Assembly: GCA_020741755.1 (NCBI GenBank)
Contig: DYYI01000063.1
Span: 1 to 14,005 of the forward strand
DNA length: 14,005 nucleotides
Source of the DNA: Aliicoccus persicus_A
GTDB lineage: Bacteria; Bacillota; Bacilli; Staphylococcales; Salinicoccaceae
Direction: 5' to 3'
A program made the translations under genes and the position numbers. Below, one piece after another: positions 1 through 7,935 of this stretch. The notes under the pieces are model-generated. The model was given only the letters and a program-made list of their open reading frames with translations. It was not told where the DNA came from and did not search any database. The first letter of the stretch is position 1. Each line of letters opens with the position of its first letter.

Positions 1-1
1 C

Positions 2-1501
2 GTACGTGTCGGCATGTCAATTGAACGCAATCAATTGTTACGAAAGCTTGTCGACATTCAATATACGCGAAATGACATTGACTTTAAACGCGGTACGTTT
101 AGAGTGCGTGGTGATATCGTGGAGATCTTCCCTGCATCGAGAGATGAACAATGTATACGCGTCGAATTTTTCGGGGATGAGATTGATAGAATACGAGAAA
201 TTAATCATATCACTGGTGAAGTGTTGGTAGAACGCGAACACTTTGCAATCTTTCCTGCGTCACACTTCGTCACACGTGAGGAAAAAATGAAGGTCGCAAT
301 TGAGCGCATCGAAGAAGAATTAAAAGAACGACTAGCTGAGTTAAGAGAAGATAACAAGTTGCTCGAGGCGCAACGACTCGAACAGCGCACAAACTATGAT
401 TTAGAAATGATGCGAGAGATGGGCTTTTGCTCAGGTATCGAGAATTATTCTTTACACTTGACGCTGCGTCCAATCGGTTCGACACCGTACACATTGCTTG
501 ATTATTTTAAAGATTTCTTAATCATGATTGATGAATCCCATGTGACGATACCTCAAGTGCGCGGGATGTATAACGGTGACAGAGCGAGGAAGACAGTACT
601 TGTCGAACACGGTTTCAGATTGCCGAGCGCACTTGATAACAGGCCATTGCAATTCGAAGAGTTCGAACAAAAAGCTCAACAGTTACTCTACGTCTCGGCG
701 ACACCTGGTCCATACGAACTTGAACATACTGAAAAGATGGTGGAGCAGATTATTCGTCCGACTGGATTGCTTGATCCAACGATCGATGTCAGACCGTCTG
801 AACATCAGATCGATGACCTCGTTGAAGAAATCCTCCAACGTGCAGAGAGAAATGAACGTGTACTCATCACAACTTTGACGAAAAAAATGAGTGAAGACCT
901 AACGGATTATTTAAAAGAGGCAGGTATTAAAGTGCAATATTTGCACTCCGAAATTAAGACGTTGGAACGTATCGAAGTCATTCGAGAGCTTCGACTAGGC
1001 ACATATGATGTGCTCGTCGGAATCAACTTATTGCGAGAGGGTCTTGATATACCCGAAGTGTCTCTCGTCGCAATTCTCGATGCAGATAAGGAAGGGTTTT
1101 TACGTTCGAATCGCTCGCTTATTCAAACCATTGGTCGTGCAGCGCGTAACGCGAACGGTCATGTTATTTTATACGCAGATAAAGTAACGGATTCCATGAG
1201 ATACGCACTGGATGAGACGGCACGTCGTCGTGAATTACAGATGGAATTTAATGAAAAACATAACATTACACCGACGACGATTCAAAAAGATATTCGCGAA
1301 TTGATCAGTGCATCGAGTGAGATTAAAGATGATGAATCTAAAGATCAACCTATGAAGAAAAAGCGTAAGTTAACAAAGAAAGAACGAGAAAAAGTAATGG
1401 TTAATCTTGAAAAAGAGATGAAGGATGCTGCAAAAGCTTTAGATTTCGAACGTGCATCTGAATTAAGAGATGCGCTGTTTGAATTGAAAGCGGAAGGGTG
1501 A
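2..1501 (+). CDS. uvrB: UvrB, excinuclease ABC subunit B (5' end outside window)
   Basis: UvrB is the damage-verifying helicase-like subunit of nucleotide excision repair. It is loaded by UvrA and then recruits UvrC for incision. The reading frame is open from base 2 and enters as VRVGMSIERNQLL, which continues a UvrB chain, so the ATG at 14 is internal. About 160 N-terminal residues, including the Walker A motif and probably the start of the beta-hairpin region, lie outside the window. Visible motifs in order are GTFRVRGD, the DEAD-type Walker B DESH (530-541), GMYNGDRAR, VSATPGPYE, the helicase motif INLLREGLDIPEVSL, and QTIGRAARN. A C-terminal UVR coiled-coil motif (about 1384-1498) is the UvrC/UvrA contact. 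One residue appears to be missing just before DESH compared with B. subtilis and S. aureus as I remember them. The gene is followed directly by uvrA. Identification is essentially certain. Confidence 0.98.
   Translation, partial: VRVGMSIERNQLLRKLVDIQYTRNDIDFKRGTFRVRGDIVEIFPASRDEQCIRVEFFGDEIDRIREINHITGEVLVEREHFAIFPASHFVTREEKMKVAIERIEEELKERLAELREDNKLLEAQRLEQRTNYDLEMMREMGFCSGIENYSLHLTLRPIGSTPYTLLDYFKDFLIMIDESHVTIPQVRGMYNGDRARKTVLVEHGFRLPSALDNRPLQFEEFEQKAQQLLYVSATPGPYELEHTEKMVEQIIRPTGLLDPTIDVRPSEHQIDDLVEEILQRAERNERVLITTLTKKMSEDLTDYLKEAGIKVQYLHSEIKTLERIEVIRELRLGTYDVLVGINLLREGLDIPEVSLVAILDADKEGFLRSNRSLIQTIGRAARNANGHVILYADKVTDSMRYALDETARRRELQMEFNEKHNITPTTIQKDIRELISASSEIKDDESKDQPMKKKRKLTKKEREKVMVNLEKEMKDAAKALDFERASELRDALFELKAEG
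1494..1501 (+). promoter_or_regulatory. Ribosome binding site of uvrA, inside the uvrB stop region
   Basis: AAGGGTGA matches the anti-Shine-Dalgarno complement with one base skipped and overlaps the uvrB stop codon TGA (1499-1501). It lies 5 nt before TTG 1507 but touches the alternative GTG 1498, so it favours the TTG start. It implies translational coupling of uvrA to uvrB. Confidence 0.6.
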
Positions 1502-1506
1502 ACGAA

Positions 1507-4338
1507 TTGAAAAATAAATATATATCTATACGCGGTGCAAGGCAACATAATTTAAAGGACATCGATATTGACATTCCAAGAGACAAGCTCGTTGTGATGA
1601 CGGGTTTGTCAGGATCAGGAAAATCATCACTTGCATTTGACACAATCTACGCAGAAGGACAGCGTCGTTATGTTGAGTCACTAAGTGCGTATGCACGACA
1701 GTTCTTAGGACAGACAGATAAGCCAGAAGTGGATTCAATCGAAGGGCTATCACCTGCGATTTCCATCGACCAAAAAACGACGAGCAATAACCCAAGATCA
1801 ACAGTTTCAACAATTACTGAAATCTATGATTATATGCGTTTATTGTTTGCGCGTGCAGGTACGCCATACTGTCCGATACATAACGAAGAGATTTCATCTC
1901 AGACGATTCAAGAGATGGTCGATCGCGTTATGGATTTACCTGAGTCGACGCGTATACAAGTATATGCACCGATCGTAAAAGGACGCAAAGGGCAGCATAT
2001 TAAAATTTTTGAAGAAATCAATAAAGAAGGTTTTTCAAGAGTTGTTGTCGATGGAGAGATGTATGATATTTCGGAAGTTCCAGAATTGGAAAAAAACAAA
2101 AAACATAATATCGAGATCGTTGTTGACCGAATCGTCGTCAAGCATGGCATCGAGTCGCGCTTATCGGATTCACTCCAAACGGCGTTAAACAAAGGCGAAG
2201 GTAACGTGACTGTAAATGTTATTGATGGAGAAGATCTGACATTCTCTGAACATTTTTCATGTCCAAAATGTGGTTTCACATTAAGTGAAATGGAACCTCG
2301 ATTATTTTCATTTAATGCACCGTATGGCGCGTGTAAAACATGCGATGGACTAGGTATGAATATGGCGGTGGACAGATCGCTCGTCATGCCTGATGAAAAT
2401 TTATCTTTAAATGAAGATGTGCTGTTGCCATGGACACCAATCAGTTCTAATTATTATCCAACATTATTAAAGCAAACAGCGGCACACTTCGGCATCGACA
2501 TGGACACGCCGTTTAAAAAGTTGCCGAAGAAGCAACAAGATATCATTTTGTATGGTTCAGATGGAGAAGAAATTCAATACACATTCAATCAAGATAATGG
2601 AGTAACGCGTAAGAGAAAGATGGCGTTTGAGGGTGTATTTAATAATATTGAACGCAGATTCAGAGACAGTCCATCAAATTATGTACGTGAAGTCATGAGT
2701 CAATATATGAAGGAAATGGAATGTCAAACATGTCATGGATACCGACTGAATGATGAAGCATTATGCGTTCGAATTGAGGATAAACACATTGGGGAATACA
2801 CTGCGTTGTCTGTAAAAGATGCTTTAACAACGCTAGAAGAAGCAAAATTGAGTAAAAACCAACGTACCATTGCTGAACCAATTTTCAGAGAAGTCAATGC
2901 GAGACTTACGTTTTTAAGAAATGTTGGACTGGATTATTTAACACTCAATCGCAGAAGCGGTACTTTATCTGGTGGGGAAGCGCAACGTATACGATTAGCA
3001 ACTCAAATTGGCTCCCGACTCAGTGGTGTACTCTATATATTGGATGAACCATCGATTGGACTTCATCAACGTGATAACGATCGTTTGATTTCAACATTAC
3101 AAGATATGAGAGATCTTGGAAATACACTTATCGTTGTTGAACACGACGAAGACACAATGCTTGCATCAGACTATATCATCGACATCGGACCAGGTGCAGG
3201 TGAGCATGGTGGAGAAATTGTTGCGAGTGGGACACCGAAACAAGTGATGAATAATAAGCAATCATTAACAGGTAAATATTTGAGTGGTAAGGCACGCATT
3301 GAGCTGCCCGAATCTTATAGAACGCCAGATGAAAAACGATACATTGAAGTGAAAGGTGCACGTCAAAACAACTTAAAGAATATCGATGTTAAATTTCCGA
3401 TGTCTGTATTAAATGTCGTCACAGGAGTTTCTGGTTCAGGTAAGAGTACATTGGTAAATGAGATTTTATATAAAGGTCTGCATACGCAGATTTATCGTTC
3501 TAAGCAAATTCCTGGTGAACATGATTCAGTTGAAGCGACTGACAAGATTGAAAAGATCATCGACATTAACCAGTCACCCATTGGACGAACACCACGCAGT
3601 AACCCAGCCACATATATCGGTGTATTCGATGATATACGCGATGTGTTTGCACAGACAAATGAAGCGAAAGTTAGAGGTTACAATAAGGGAAGATTTAGTT
3701 TCAACGTCAAAGGTGGACGCTGCGAAGCATGTAAAGGTGATGGAATTATTAAAATAGAGATGCATTTCTTGCCTGATGTCTTCGTACCATGTGAAGTTTG
3801 TGAAGGAAAAAGATATAATAGAGAGACATTGGAGGTTAAATATAAAGATAAAGATATCTCTGATGTATTAAACATGACAGTTGAGGAAGGATATTACTTC
3901 TTTGAAAACCTTCCGAAGATTAATCGCAAGATGAAAACCATCATGGATGTTGGACTGGGTTATGTGCGTTTAGGCCAACCAGCGACGACATTATCTGGTG
4001 GTGAAGCACAGCGCGTAAAGCTTGCTTCAGAACTCCATAAGCGCTCAAATGGTCGAACGCTCTATATTTTAGATGAGCCAACGACTGGTTTGCACTCTGA
4101 AGATATTAAAAAGCTGCTTGGTGTAATTCAACGGTTAGTGGATGCCAAAGATACGGTTGTAATTATAGAGCACAATCTCGATGTCATAAAAGTAGCGGAT
4201 AATATTATCGACATGGGTCCAGAAGGTGGAGACGAAGGCGGAACTGTTGTGGTCACAGGTTCTGTAGATACGATAATGGAAGAAAAAGCGAGTTACACCG
4301 GTCAACATTTAAGAAAATGGTTGGATAGAAACCATTAG
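1507..4338 (+). CDS. uvrA: UvrA, excinuclease ABC subunit A
   Basis: UvrA is the dimeric ABC-type ATPase that first detects bulky DNA lesions and loads UvrB. The protein is 943 residues, the usual family size. Nucleotide-binding domain I has Walker A GLSGSGKSS (about residue 33), signature LSGGEAQ (about 487) and Walker B YILDEPSIGL (about 510). Domain II has Walker A GVSGSGKST (about 640), signature LSGGEAQ (about 829) and YILDEPTTGL (about 853). Zinc-binding cysteine pairs are visible as CPKC...CKTC, as CQTC, and as the C-terminal CEAC...CEVC module around the FLPDV segment. I place the start at TTG 1507, giving MKNKYISIRGAR, because it aligns with S. aureus MKEPSIVVKGAR from memory and has an RBS 5 nt upstream. 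GTG 1498, overlapping the uvrB stop, is the alternative and would add three residues. uvrB and uvrA are probably co-transcribed. Confidence 0.98.
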   Translation: MKNKYISIRGARQHNLKDIDIDIPRDKLVVMTGLSGSGKSSLAFDTIYAEGQRRYVESLSAYARQFLGQTDKPEVDSIEGLSPAISIDQKTTSNNPRSTVSTITEIYDYMRLLFARAGTPYCPIHNEEISSQTIQEMVDRVMDLPESTRIQVYAPIVKGRKGQHIKIFEEINKEGFSRVVVDGEMYDISEVPELEKNKKHNIEIVVDRIVVKHGIESRLSDSLQTALNKGEGNVTVNVIDGEDLTFSEHFSCPKCGFTLSEMEPRLFSFNAPYGACKTCDGLGMNMAVDRSLVMPDENLSLNEDVLLPWTPISSNYYPTLLKQTAAHFGIDMDTPFKKLPKKQQDIILYGSDGEEIQYTFNQDNGVTRKRKMAFEGVFNNIERRFRDSPSNYVREVMSQYMKEMECQTCHGYRLNDEALCVRIEDKHIGEYTALSVKDALTTLEEAKLSKNQRTIAEPIFREVNARLTFLRNVGLDYLTLNRRSGTLSGGEAQRIRLATQIGSRLSGVLYILDEPSIGLHQRDNDRLISTLQDMRDLGNTLIVVEHDEDTMLASDYIIDIGPGAGEHGGEIVASGTPKQVMNNKQSLTGKYLSGKARIELPESYRTPDEKRYIEVKGARQNNLKNIDVKFPMSVLNVVTGVSGSGKSTLVNEILYKGLHTQIYRSKQIPGEHDSVEATDKIEKIIDINQSPIGRTPRSNPATYIGVFDDIRDVFAQTNEAKVRGYNKGRFSFNVKGGRCEACKGDGIIKIEMHFLPDVFVPCEVCEGKRYNRETLEVKYKDKDISDVLNMTVEEGYYFFENLPKINRKMKTIMDVGLGYVRLGQPATTLSGGEAQRVKLASELHKRSNGRTLYILDEPTTGLHSEDIKKLLGVIQRLVDAKDTVVIIEHNLDVIKVADNIIDMGPEGGDEGGTVVVTGSVDTIMEEKASYTGQHLRKWLDRNH

Positions 4339-4342
4339 GAGG
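4337..4342 (+). promoter_or_regulatory. Ribosome binding site of the DUF4097 gene, overlapping the uvrA stop
   Basis: AGGAGG begins inside the uvrA stop codon TAG (4336-4338) and lies 6 nt before ATG 4349. It abuts ATG 4343 with no spacing, which rules that codon out as the likely start. Confidence 0.8.
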
Positions 4343-4348
4343 ATGACA

Positions 4349-5536
4349 ATGAATCACAAAGCACAAATTTTAAAGATGCTAGAAGATGGTAAAATCAACG
4401 CAGAAGAAGCATTTAAACTGATTGAAGCACTCGATAAGGATTCTGAAACTTCAACTCCAAACGACTCGAAGAAAGTAACTGTGGAAAGACCAACTGAAGA
4501 AAATAGGCGTGAGAAAGAAACAACACAAGAATCTCAAAACACTGGTTCAAAGAAGAATACATTCGAAGATATTTTTAGTGACATCACGAATGATTTCCAA
4601 AAATTGTTCAATAGTGAAAAAGTATCAGAAACATGGAAAAATGTGAGAGATAGTGAACAGACACAACAAGTAAAAAATACGGTAGGGAAAGCATTTGACT
4701 CCGTTAAAAATACCAATTTTGAATCGATGTTTTCACAAGGACCCAAAAATCGATTGATTGAAACGATCGACGAAGATATCAATCGCATGAACATCGATGT
4801 GACGCATGGTAATATTTCTATCGTTCCAACGGAGCGCGTAACGACTGTTAAGTTTGAAGTGACACCACTGTATAAGAAATTGGATAAGAAGAAAAATTAC
4901 TTCCAAGATATTATTTGTGAAGTGAATGATGGTAACTTAAACATCGTCTCGGACGCAAAGTTTGTAAAAGTGAATGTTGAAATATTATTAAATCAAGATG
5001 CATTAAAACGCATCATCATTTCAGGTACGAATGGTAATGTTGATCTTGCAGATCATACATTCGATGAGTTATCTGTCGACCTATTGAACGGTAATATTAA
5101 ACTCGATGGTACCATGTCAAACAATGCATTTTTAAGAACCTCAAGAGGTAATGTGACGGTTAATAAGGGAAGTCACAAAGTACTTGAGATGATCTCGATG
5201 TTCGGTACGATTAACACGGGTAAGCTTTATGCAAAAGAATTAAACGTATCTGCAAATGGCGCAGTGAACATTACGTTAGAATCTCAAACAGAATCTGCTA
5301 TTTTGAATTCAAATATGGGGAATATCAATTTAACTGTACCACGCGATCGTCATTTTGAAGGTCGCATGAGCACAGTACTTGGTCAGCTAAACTATCCATC
5401 GGATATTGAAGTGCGCAGTATGAAACACCAAGATATCGGAATGAAAGAAGTGATGTTGATCAATGACACGGACGAGCCGAGTGTCTATTTAGAAGTATCA
5501 ACTAAATTTGGTAGTGTCACACTACATCGCAAATAA
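4349..5536 (+). CDS. DUF4097 / YvlB-like protein of unknown role
   Basis: This is a 395-residue protein with no signal peptide or membrane segment, so probably cytoplasmic. Residues 1-30 (KAQILKMLEDGKINAEEAFK and following) form the short helical N-terminal module seen in B. subtilis YvlB and LiaX-type proteins. A charged, low-complexity linker follows to about residue 85, then an amphipathic stretch. From about residue 140 to the end come repeated beta strands with recurring turns (HGNISIV, DGNLNIV, NGNVDL, NGNIKLD, RGNVTV, FGTINTG, MGNINLTV, FGSVTLH). This is the pattern of the DUF4097 beta-helix-like fold. YvlB/LiaX relatives are tied to cell-envelope stress responses, but I see nothing here that proves that role. 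The gene is translationally coupled to uvrA and is the last gene before a strong terminator. My recollection is that staphylococci carry a relative at the same place. The start is ATG 4349, chosen by RBS spacing over ATG 4343. Confidence 0.85.
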   Translation: MNHKAQILKMLEDGKINAEEAFKLIEALDKDSETSTPNDSKKVTVERPTEENRREKETTQESQNTGSKKNTFEDIFSDITNDFQKLFNSEKVSETWKNVRDSEQTQQVKNTVGKAFDSVKNTNFESMFSQGPKNRLIETIDEDINRMNIDVTHGNISIVPTERVTTVKFEVTPLYKKLDKKKNYFQDIICEVNDGNLNIVSDAKFVKVNVEILLNQDALKRIIISGTNGNVDLADHTFDELSVDLLNGNIKLDGTMSNNAFLRTSRGNVTVNKGSHKVLEMISMFGTINTGKLYAKELNVSANGAVNITLESQTESAILNSNMGNINLTVPRDRHFEGRMSTVLGQLNYPSDIEVRSMKHQDIGMKEVMLINDTDEPSVYLEVSTKFGSVTLHRK

Positions 5537-5550
5537 AGCAGTATATTAAT

Positions 5551-5587
5551 AATCCTGCCATATTGAATGATATGGTAGGATTTTTAT
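5551..5587 (+). terminator. Intrinsic terminator after the uvrB-uvrA-DUF4097 unit
   Basis: A 13-bp stem is formed by AATCCTGCCATAT (5551-5563) and ATATGGTAGGATT (5570-5582), with one G-U pair and a 6-nt loop TGAATG. It is followed by a T-rich tail. It starts 14 bp after the stop codon. Confidence 0.9.
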
Positions 5588-5615
5588 TGAAAGTAAGCAA
5601 GATTTTAATTATAGT
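5587..5615 (+). promoter_or_regulatory. Sigma-A promoter of the hprK-lgt operon
   Basis: The -35 box is TTGAAA (5587-5592) and the -10 box is TATAGT (5610-5615), separated by exactly 17 bp. Each box differs from consensus at one position. The predicted RNA start is near 5622, giving a leader of about 20 nt before the hprK start. The -35 box abuts the tail of the preceding terminator. The promoter is inferred from sequence only. Confidence 0.8.
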
Positions 5616-5625
5616 TTATACAAAC

Positions 5626-5632
5626 AAGGTGG
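5626..5632 (+). promoter_or_regulatory. Ribosome binding site that decides the hprK start
   Basis: AAGGTGG (one mismatch to AAGGAGG) lies 9 nt before TTG 5642 but only 3 nt before ATG 5636 and directly at GTG 5633. The spacing favours the TTG. Confidence 0.6.
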
Positions 5633-5641
5633 GTGATGTGG

Positions 5642-6568
5642 TTGTTATCAATTGAGACGATTGTAAAAAAGTTTGATTTGAAAGTGTTAGCTGGTGAAAC
5701 TGGATTAATGAAAGAAATTAAAAATAGTGATATTTCAAGACCGGGACTGGAGATCGCCGGATATTTTACATATTATCAAGCCCATCGTGTACAAATTTTA
5801 GGGATGACAGAACTTACATTTTTTAATCAAATGCTCACACATGAAGAACGTGAAAAAAGAGCAGAGAAATTGTGTGACCCGCAAACACCATGTATTATTA
5901 TCTCGAGACGGTTAGAGCCACCAAAAGAGATCATTGACGCATGTAACAATAGCAACGTGCCATTGTTGTTGACACATACGAAAACAACGAACTTTTTTAG
6001 TCGTCTTTCCTACTATCTTGAACGAGAACTATCTCCAGAAACGAACAGACATGGTGTCCTAATTGATATATATGGCATCGGTGTACTGATCACAGGAGAG
6101 AGTGGTGTCGGTAAAAGTGAGACCGCTCTAGAACTCGTCAAAAGTGGACATCGACTCGTGGCAGACGATAATGTTGAAATTAAACAAGTGGCTGAAGGTG
6201 TGCTCATGGGGTCCTCACCACCGCTTATTCGAAACATGCTAGAAATACGAGGTCTTGGCGTAGTTAATGTCATGACACTGTTCGGGGCAGGAAGTATTCT
6301 CGATGAGAAACGCGTCATGTTAAATGTCCATTTAGAATCGTGGAACCCTAGCAAACAATACGATCGACTCGGATTAGATCGTACAAAATTAAAGATTTTA
6401 GATACAGAAATCGATAAAAAAACGATACCGATTCAACCCGGTCGTTCCATGTCAGCAATCGTCGAAGTTGCTGCGATGAATTATCGAATGCAGCGTCTCG
6501 GATATAACGCAGCGGTTGAATTAAACGAACGTATTCAAGAACAAATTAAAAGGAACAACGGAGGATAA
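5642..6568 (+). CDS. hprK: HPr kinase/phosphorylase
   Basis: HprK phosphorylates HPr (and Crh where present) on Ser46 with ATP, and reverses this with phosphate. It thereby sets carbon catabolite repression through CcpA. The protein is 308 residues, normal for the family. The N-terminal domain carries DISRPGLE and is followed by the kinase domain. Key features are the conserved His about 137 (HGVLIDIYG), the P-loop GESGVGKS (about 152-159), the acidic pair in LVADDNVEI (about 175-176), the family signature LEIRGLGVVNVMTLFGAGSI (from about 200), and the C-terminal KKTIPIQPGR segment. I chose TTG 5642 because the resulting MLSIETIVKKFDL aligns end to end with the S. aureus start MLTTEKLVETLKL from memory and the RBS spacing fits. 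ATG 5636 and GTG 5633 are in frame and would add two or three residues. It is the first gene of an operon with lgt, the usual arrangement in Firmicutes. Confidence 0.97.
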   Translation: MLSIETIVKKFDLKVLAGETGLMKEIKNSDISRPGLEIAGYFTYYQAHRVQILGMTELTFFNQMLTHEEREKRAEKLCDPQTPCIIISRRLEPPKEIIDACNNSNVPLLLTHTKTTNFFSRLSYYLERELSPETNRHGVLIDIYGIGVLITGESGVGKSETALELVKSGHRLVADDNVEIKQVAEGVLMGSSPPLIRNMLEIRGLGVVNVMTLFGAGSILDEKRVMLNVHLESWNPSKQYDRLGLDRTKLKILDTEIDKKTIPIQPGRSMSAIVEVAAMNYRMQRLGYNAAVELNERIQEQIKRNNGG

Positions 6569-6571
6569 CAC

Positions 6572-7447
6572 ATGTTAATGAACATTCAGCCCTTAGATCC
6601 AGTAGCATTTTCGCTAGGACCATTAGATATTCACTGGTATGGGATTTTAATTGCTGGTGGTATGTTCCTTGCATACTTGCTTGCAAACTATGAAGCAAAT
6701 AGAAAAGGTTTACCGGAAGGTACATTTGTAGATTTAATGTTTTATATCATTATTGCGTCGCTCATTGGTGCGCGTTTGTATTATGTACTATTTAACTTTG
6801 AATATTATGTTTCAAATCCAATGAATATTATTCGCGTTGACCAAGGTGGCATGGCCATTCATGGTGGTTTGATTGGTGGGTTTTTAGCAGGTTTAATATA
6901 TTCGCGCGTTAAAGGATACAGTTTCATGCAGATTGCGGATATTGCTGCCCCGAGTATTTTACTTGGTCAAATCATCGGACGAATCGGGAATTTTATCAAC
7001 CAAGAGGCACATGGTGGAGAAGTCACGCGCGAGTTTTTAGAATCACTCTTCTTACCTGAATTCATCATCAATCAAATGTACATTGATGGTGCGTATTATC
7101 ATCCGACATTTTTATATGAATCGGTTTGGAATATCGTTGGTTTAATCATTATCCTGTTGGTAAGACCACACTTAAAGATCGGTCAATCCATATTGTTGTA
7201 TTTGATTTACTATTCAATAGGACGTTATTTCATCGAAGGTATGCGTACGGATAGTTTGATGGTAACAGAAGGGCTGAGAGCAGCCCAGATGATATCAATA
7301 CTTATTATAGTCGGTGCTATTGCTGTTTGGATTTACCGCAATTGGAAATATGAGTTACCAAAGTATAAGGACGTCAATGGCGTGTTTAATCATCAGGTGA
7401 AAAACCAAGCGACAGCACAGAATGGAAAAGTGAAAGGAAAGAAATAA
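6572..7447 (+). CDS. lgt: Prolipoprotein diacylglyceryl transferase
   Basis: Lgt moves a diacylglyceryl group from phosphatidylglycerol to the lipobox cysteine of prelipoproteins, the first step of bacterial lipoprotein maturation. It is a polytopic membrane protein of 291 residues with several hydrophobic helices (about seven expected). Family hallmarks are DIHWYGILIAGG near the start, the conserved His in MAIHGGLIGG (His about 97), the Lgt signature GRIGNFINQEAHG (Arg about 137), YHPTFLYES, and GRYFIEGMRTDSLM. The C-terminal tail after the last membrane segment is basic and roughly a dozen residues longer than I recall for S. aureus. ATG 6572 has GGAGG 7 nt upstream and lies 3 bp after hprK. 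The stop TAA shares a base with the next start (TAATG), so lgt and the following acyltransferase gene are coupled. Confidence 0.97.
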   Translation: MLMNIQPLDPVAFSLGPLDIHWYGILIAGGMFLAYLLANYEANRKGLPEGTFVDLMFYIIIASLIGARLYYVLFNFEYYVSNPMNIIRVDQGGMAIHGGLIGGFLAGLIYSRVKGYSFMQIADIAAPSILLGQIIGRIGNFINQEAHGGEVTREFLESLFLPEFIINQMYIDGAYYHPTFLYESVWNIVGLIIILLVRPHLKIGQSILLYLIYYSIGRYFIEGMRTDSLMVTEGLRAAQMISILIIVGAIAVWIYRNWKYELPKYKDVNGVFNHQVKNQATAQNGKVKGKK

Positions 7448-7935
7448 TGAGAAAGTTAGTGCGTCACAAAGTCGGGAAGACGAATCCGTTATGGAAAATG
7501 TACCGCACGATTTCATTTTTTAAAGTTGTGAAGAATTTTGTAATTATTGAAATCGGACGGTTTGCACCGTCCACGATACTTAAGCATTGGCTCTATACGA
7601 AAGGGCTTGGCATGAAACTAGGAGAACATGTTTCGCTCGCTTACAAAGCGATGCCTGACTTGATGTACCCAGAGAAGATATACATTGGCAATAATACGAT
7701 TATTGGTTATAATACAGTAATATTGACACACGAGTATCTCGTGGATGAGTATCGAGTTGGGGATGTTCGTATAGGTTCTAACACAATGATCGGTGCGAAC
7801 GTGACGATATTGCCAGGTGTAACGATTGGTAATCACGTCACAGTTGGTGCAGGTAGTGTCGTGTCAAAAGACATACCAGATAACACAACATGTTACCCAC
7901 ATCCGTTAATGATGAGGAGCAAACGTGATGAATAA
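7447..7935 (+). CDS. Hexapeptide-repeat acyltransferase (left-handed beta-helix)
   Basis: This is a 162-residue protein of the maltose/galactoside O-acetyltransferase-like group. The N-terminal 70 residues are basic and partly hydrophobic, perhaps lying on the membrane. From about residue 75, hexapeptide repeats of the [LIV]-G-x-x-x-x type form a beta-helix: IYIGNNTIIGYNTVIL, then VRIGSNTMIGANVTIL and VTIGNHVTVGAGSVV. THEY between the coils holds a histidine at the place of the usual catalytic His. The acceptor cannot be read from sequence. Position after lgt suggests an envelope or cell-surface substrate, which is inference. An AAAGGA sequence 8 nt upstream serves ATG 7447. The end overlaps the next gene by 8 bp. 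My recollection is that staphylococci have this gene in the same position. Confidence 0.9.
   Translation: MRKLVRHKVGKTNPLWKMYRTISFFKVVKNFVIIEIGRFAPSTILKHWLYTKGLGMKLGEHVSLAYKAMPDLMYPEKIYIGNNTIIGYNTVILTHEYLVDEYRVGDVRIGSNTMIGANVTILPGVTIGNHVTVGAGSVVSKDIPDNTTCYPHPLMMRSKRDE

Noticed and set aside
14..16. ATG at 14 as the true start of uvrB
   Set aside because: The frame is open to the window edge, the residues before it (VRVG) match UvrB, and a start here would remove the essential N-terminal ATPase part.
1908..2387. 159-codon minus-strand open frame inside uvrA
   Set aside because: It lies wholly antisense to a conserved part of uvrA and shows no domain or RBS. Long antisense frames are common opposite genes with this codon bias.
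6013..6354. 113-codon minus-strand open frame inside hprK
   Set aside because: It is antisense to the P-loop and signature region of hprK, with a serine/proline-rich shadow composition. It is not a credible gene.
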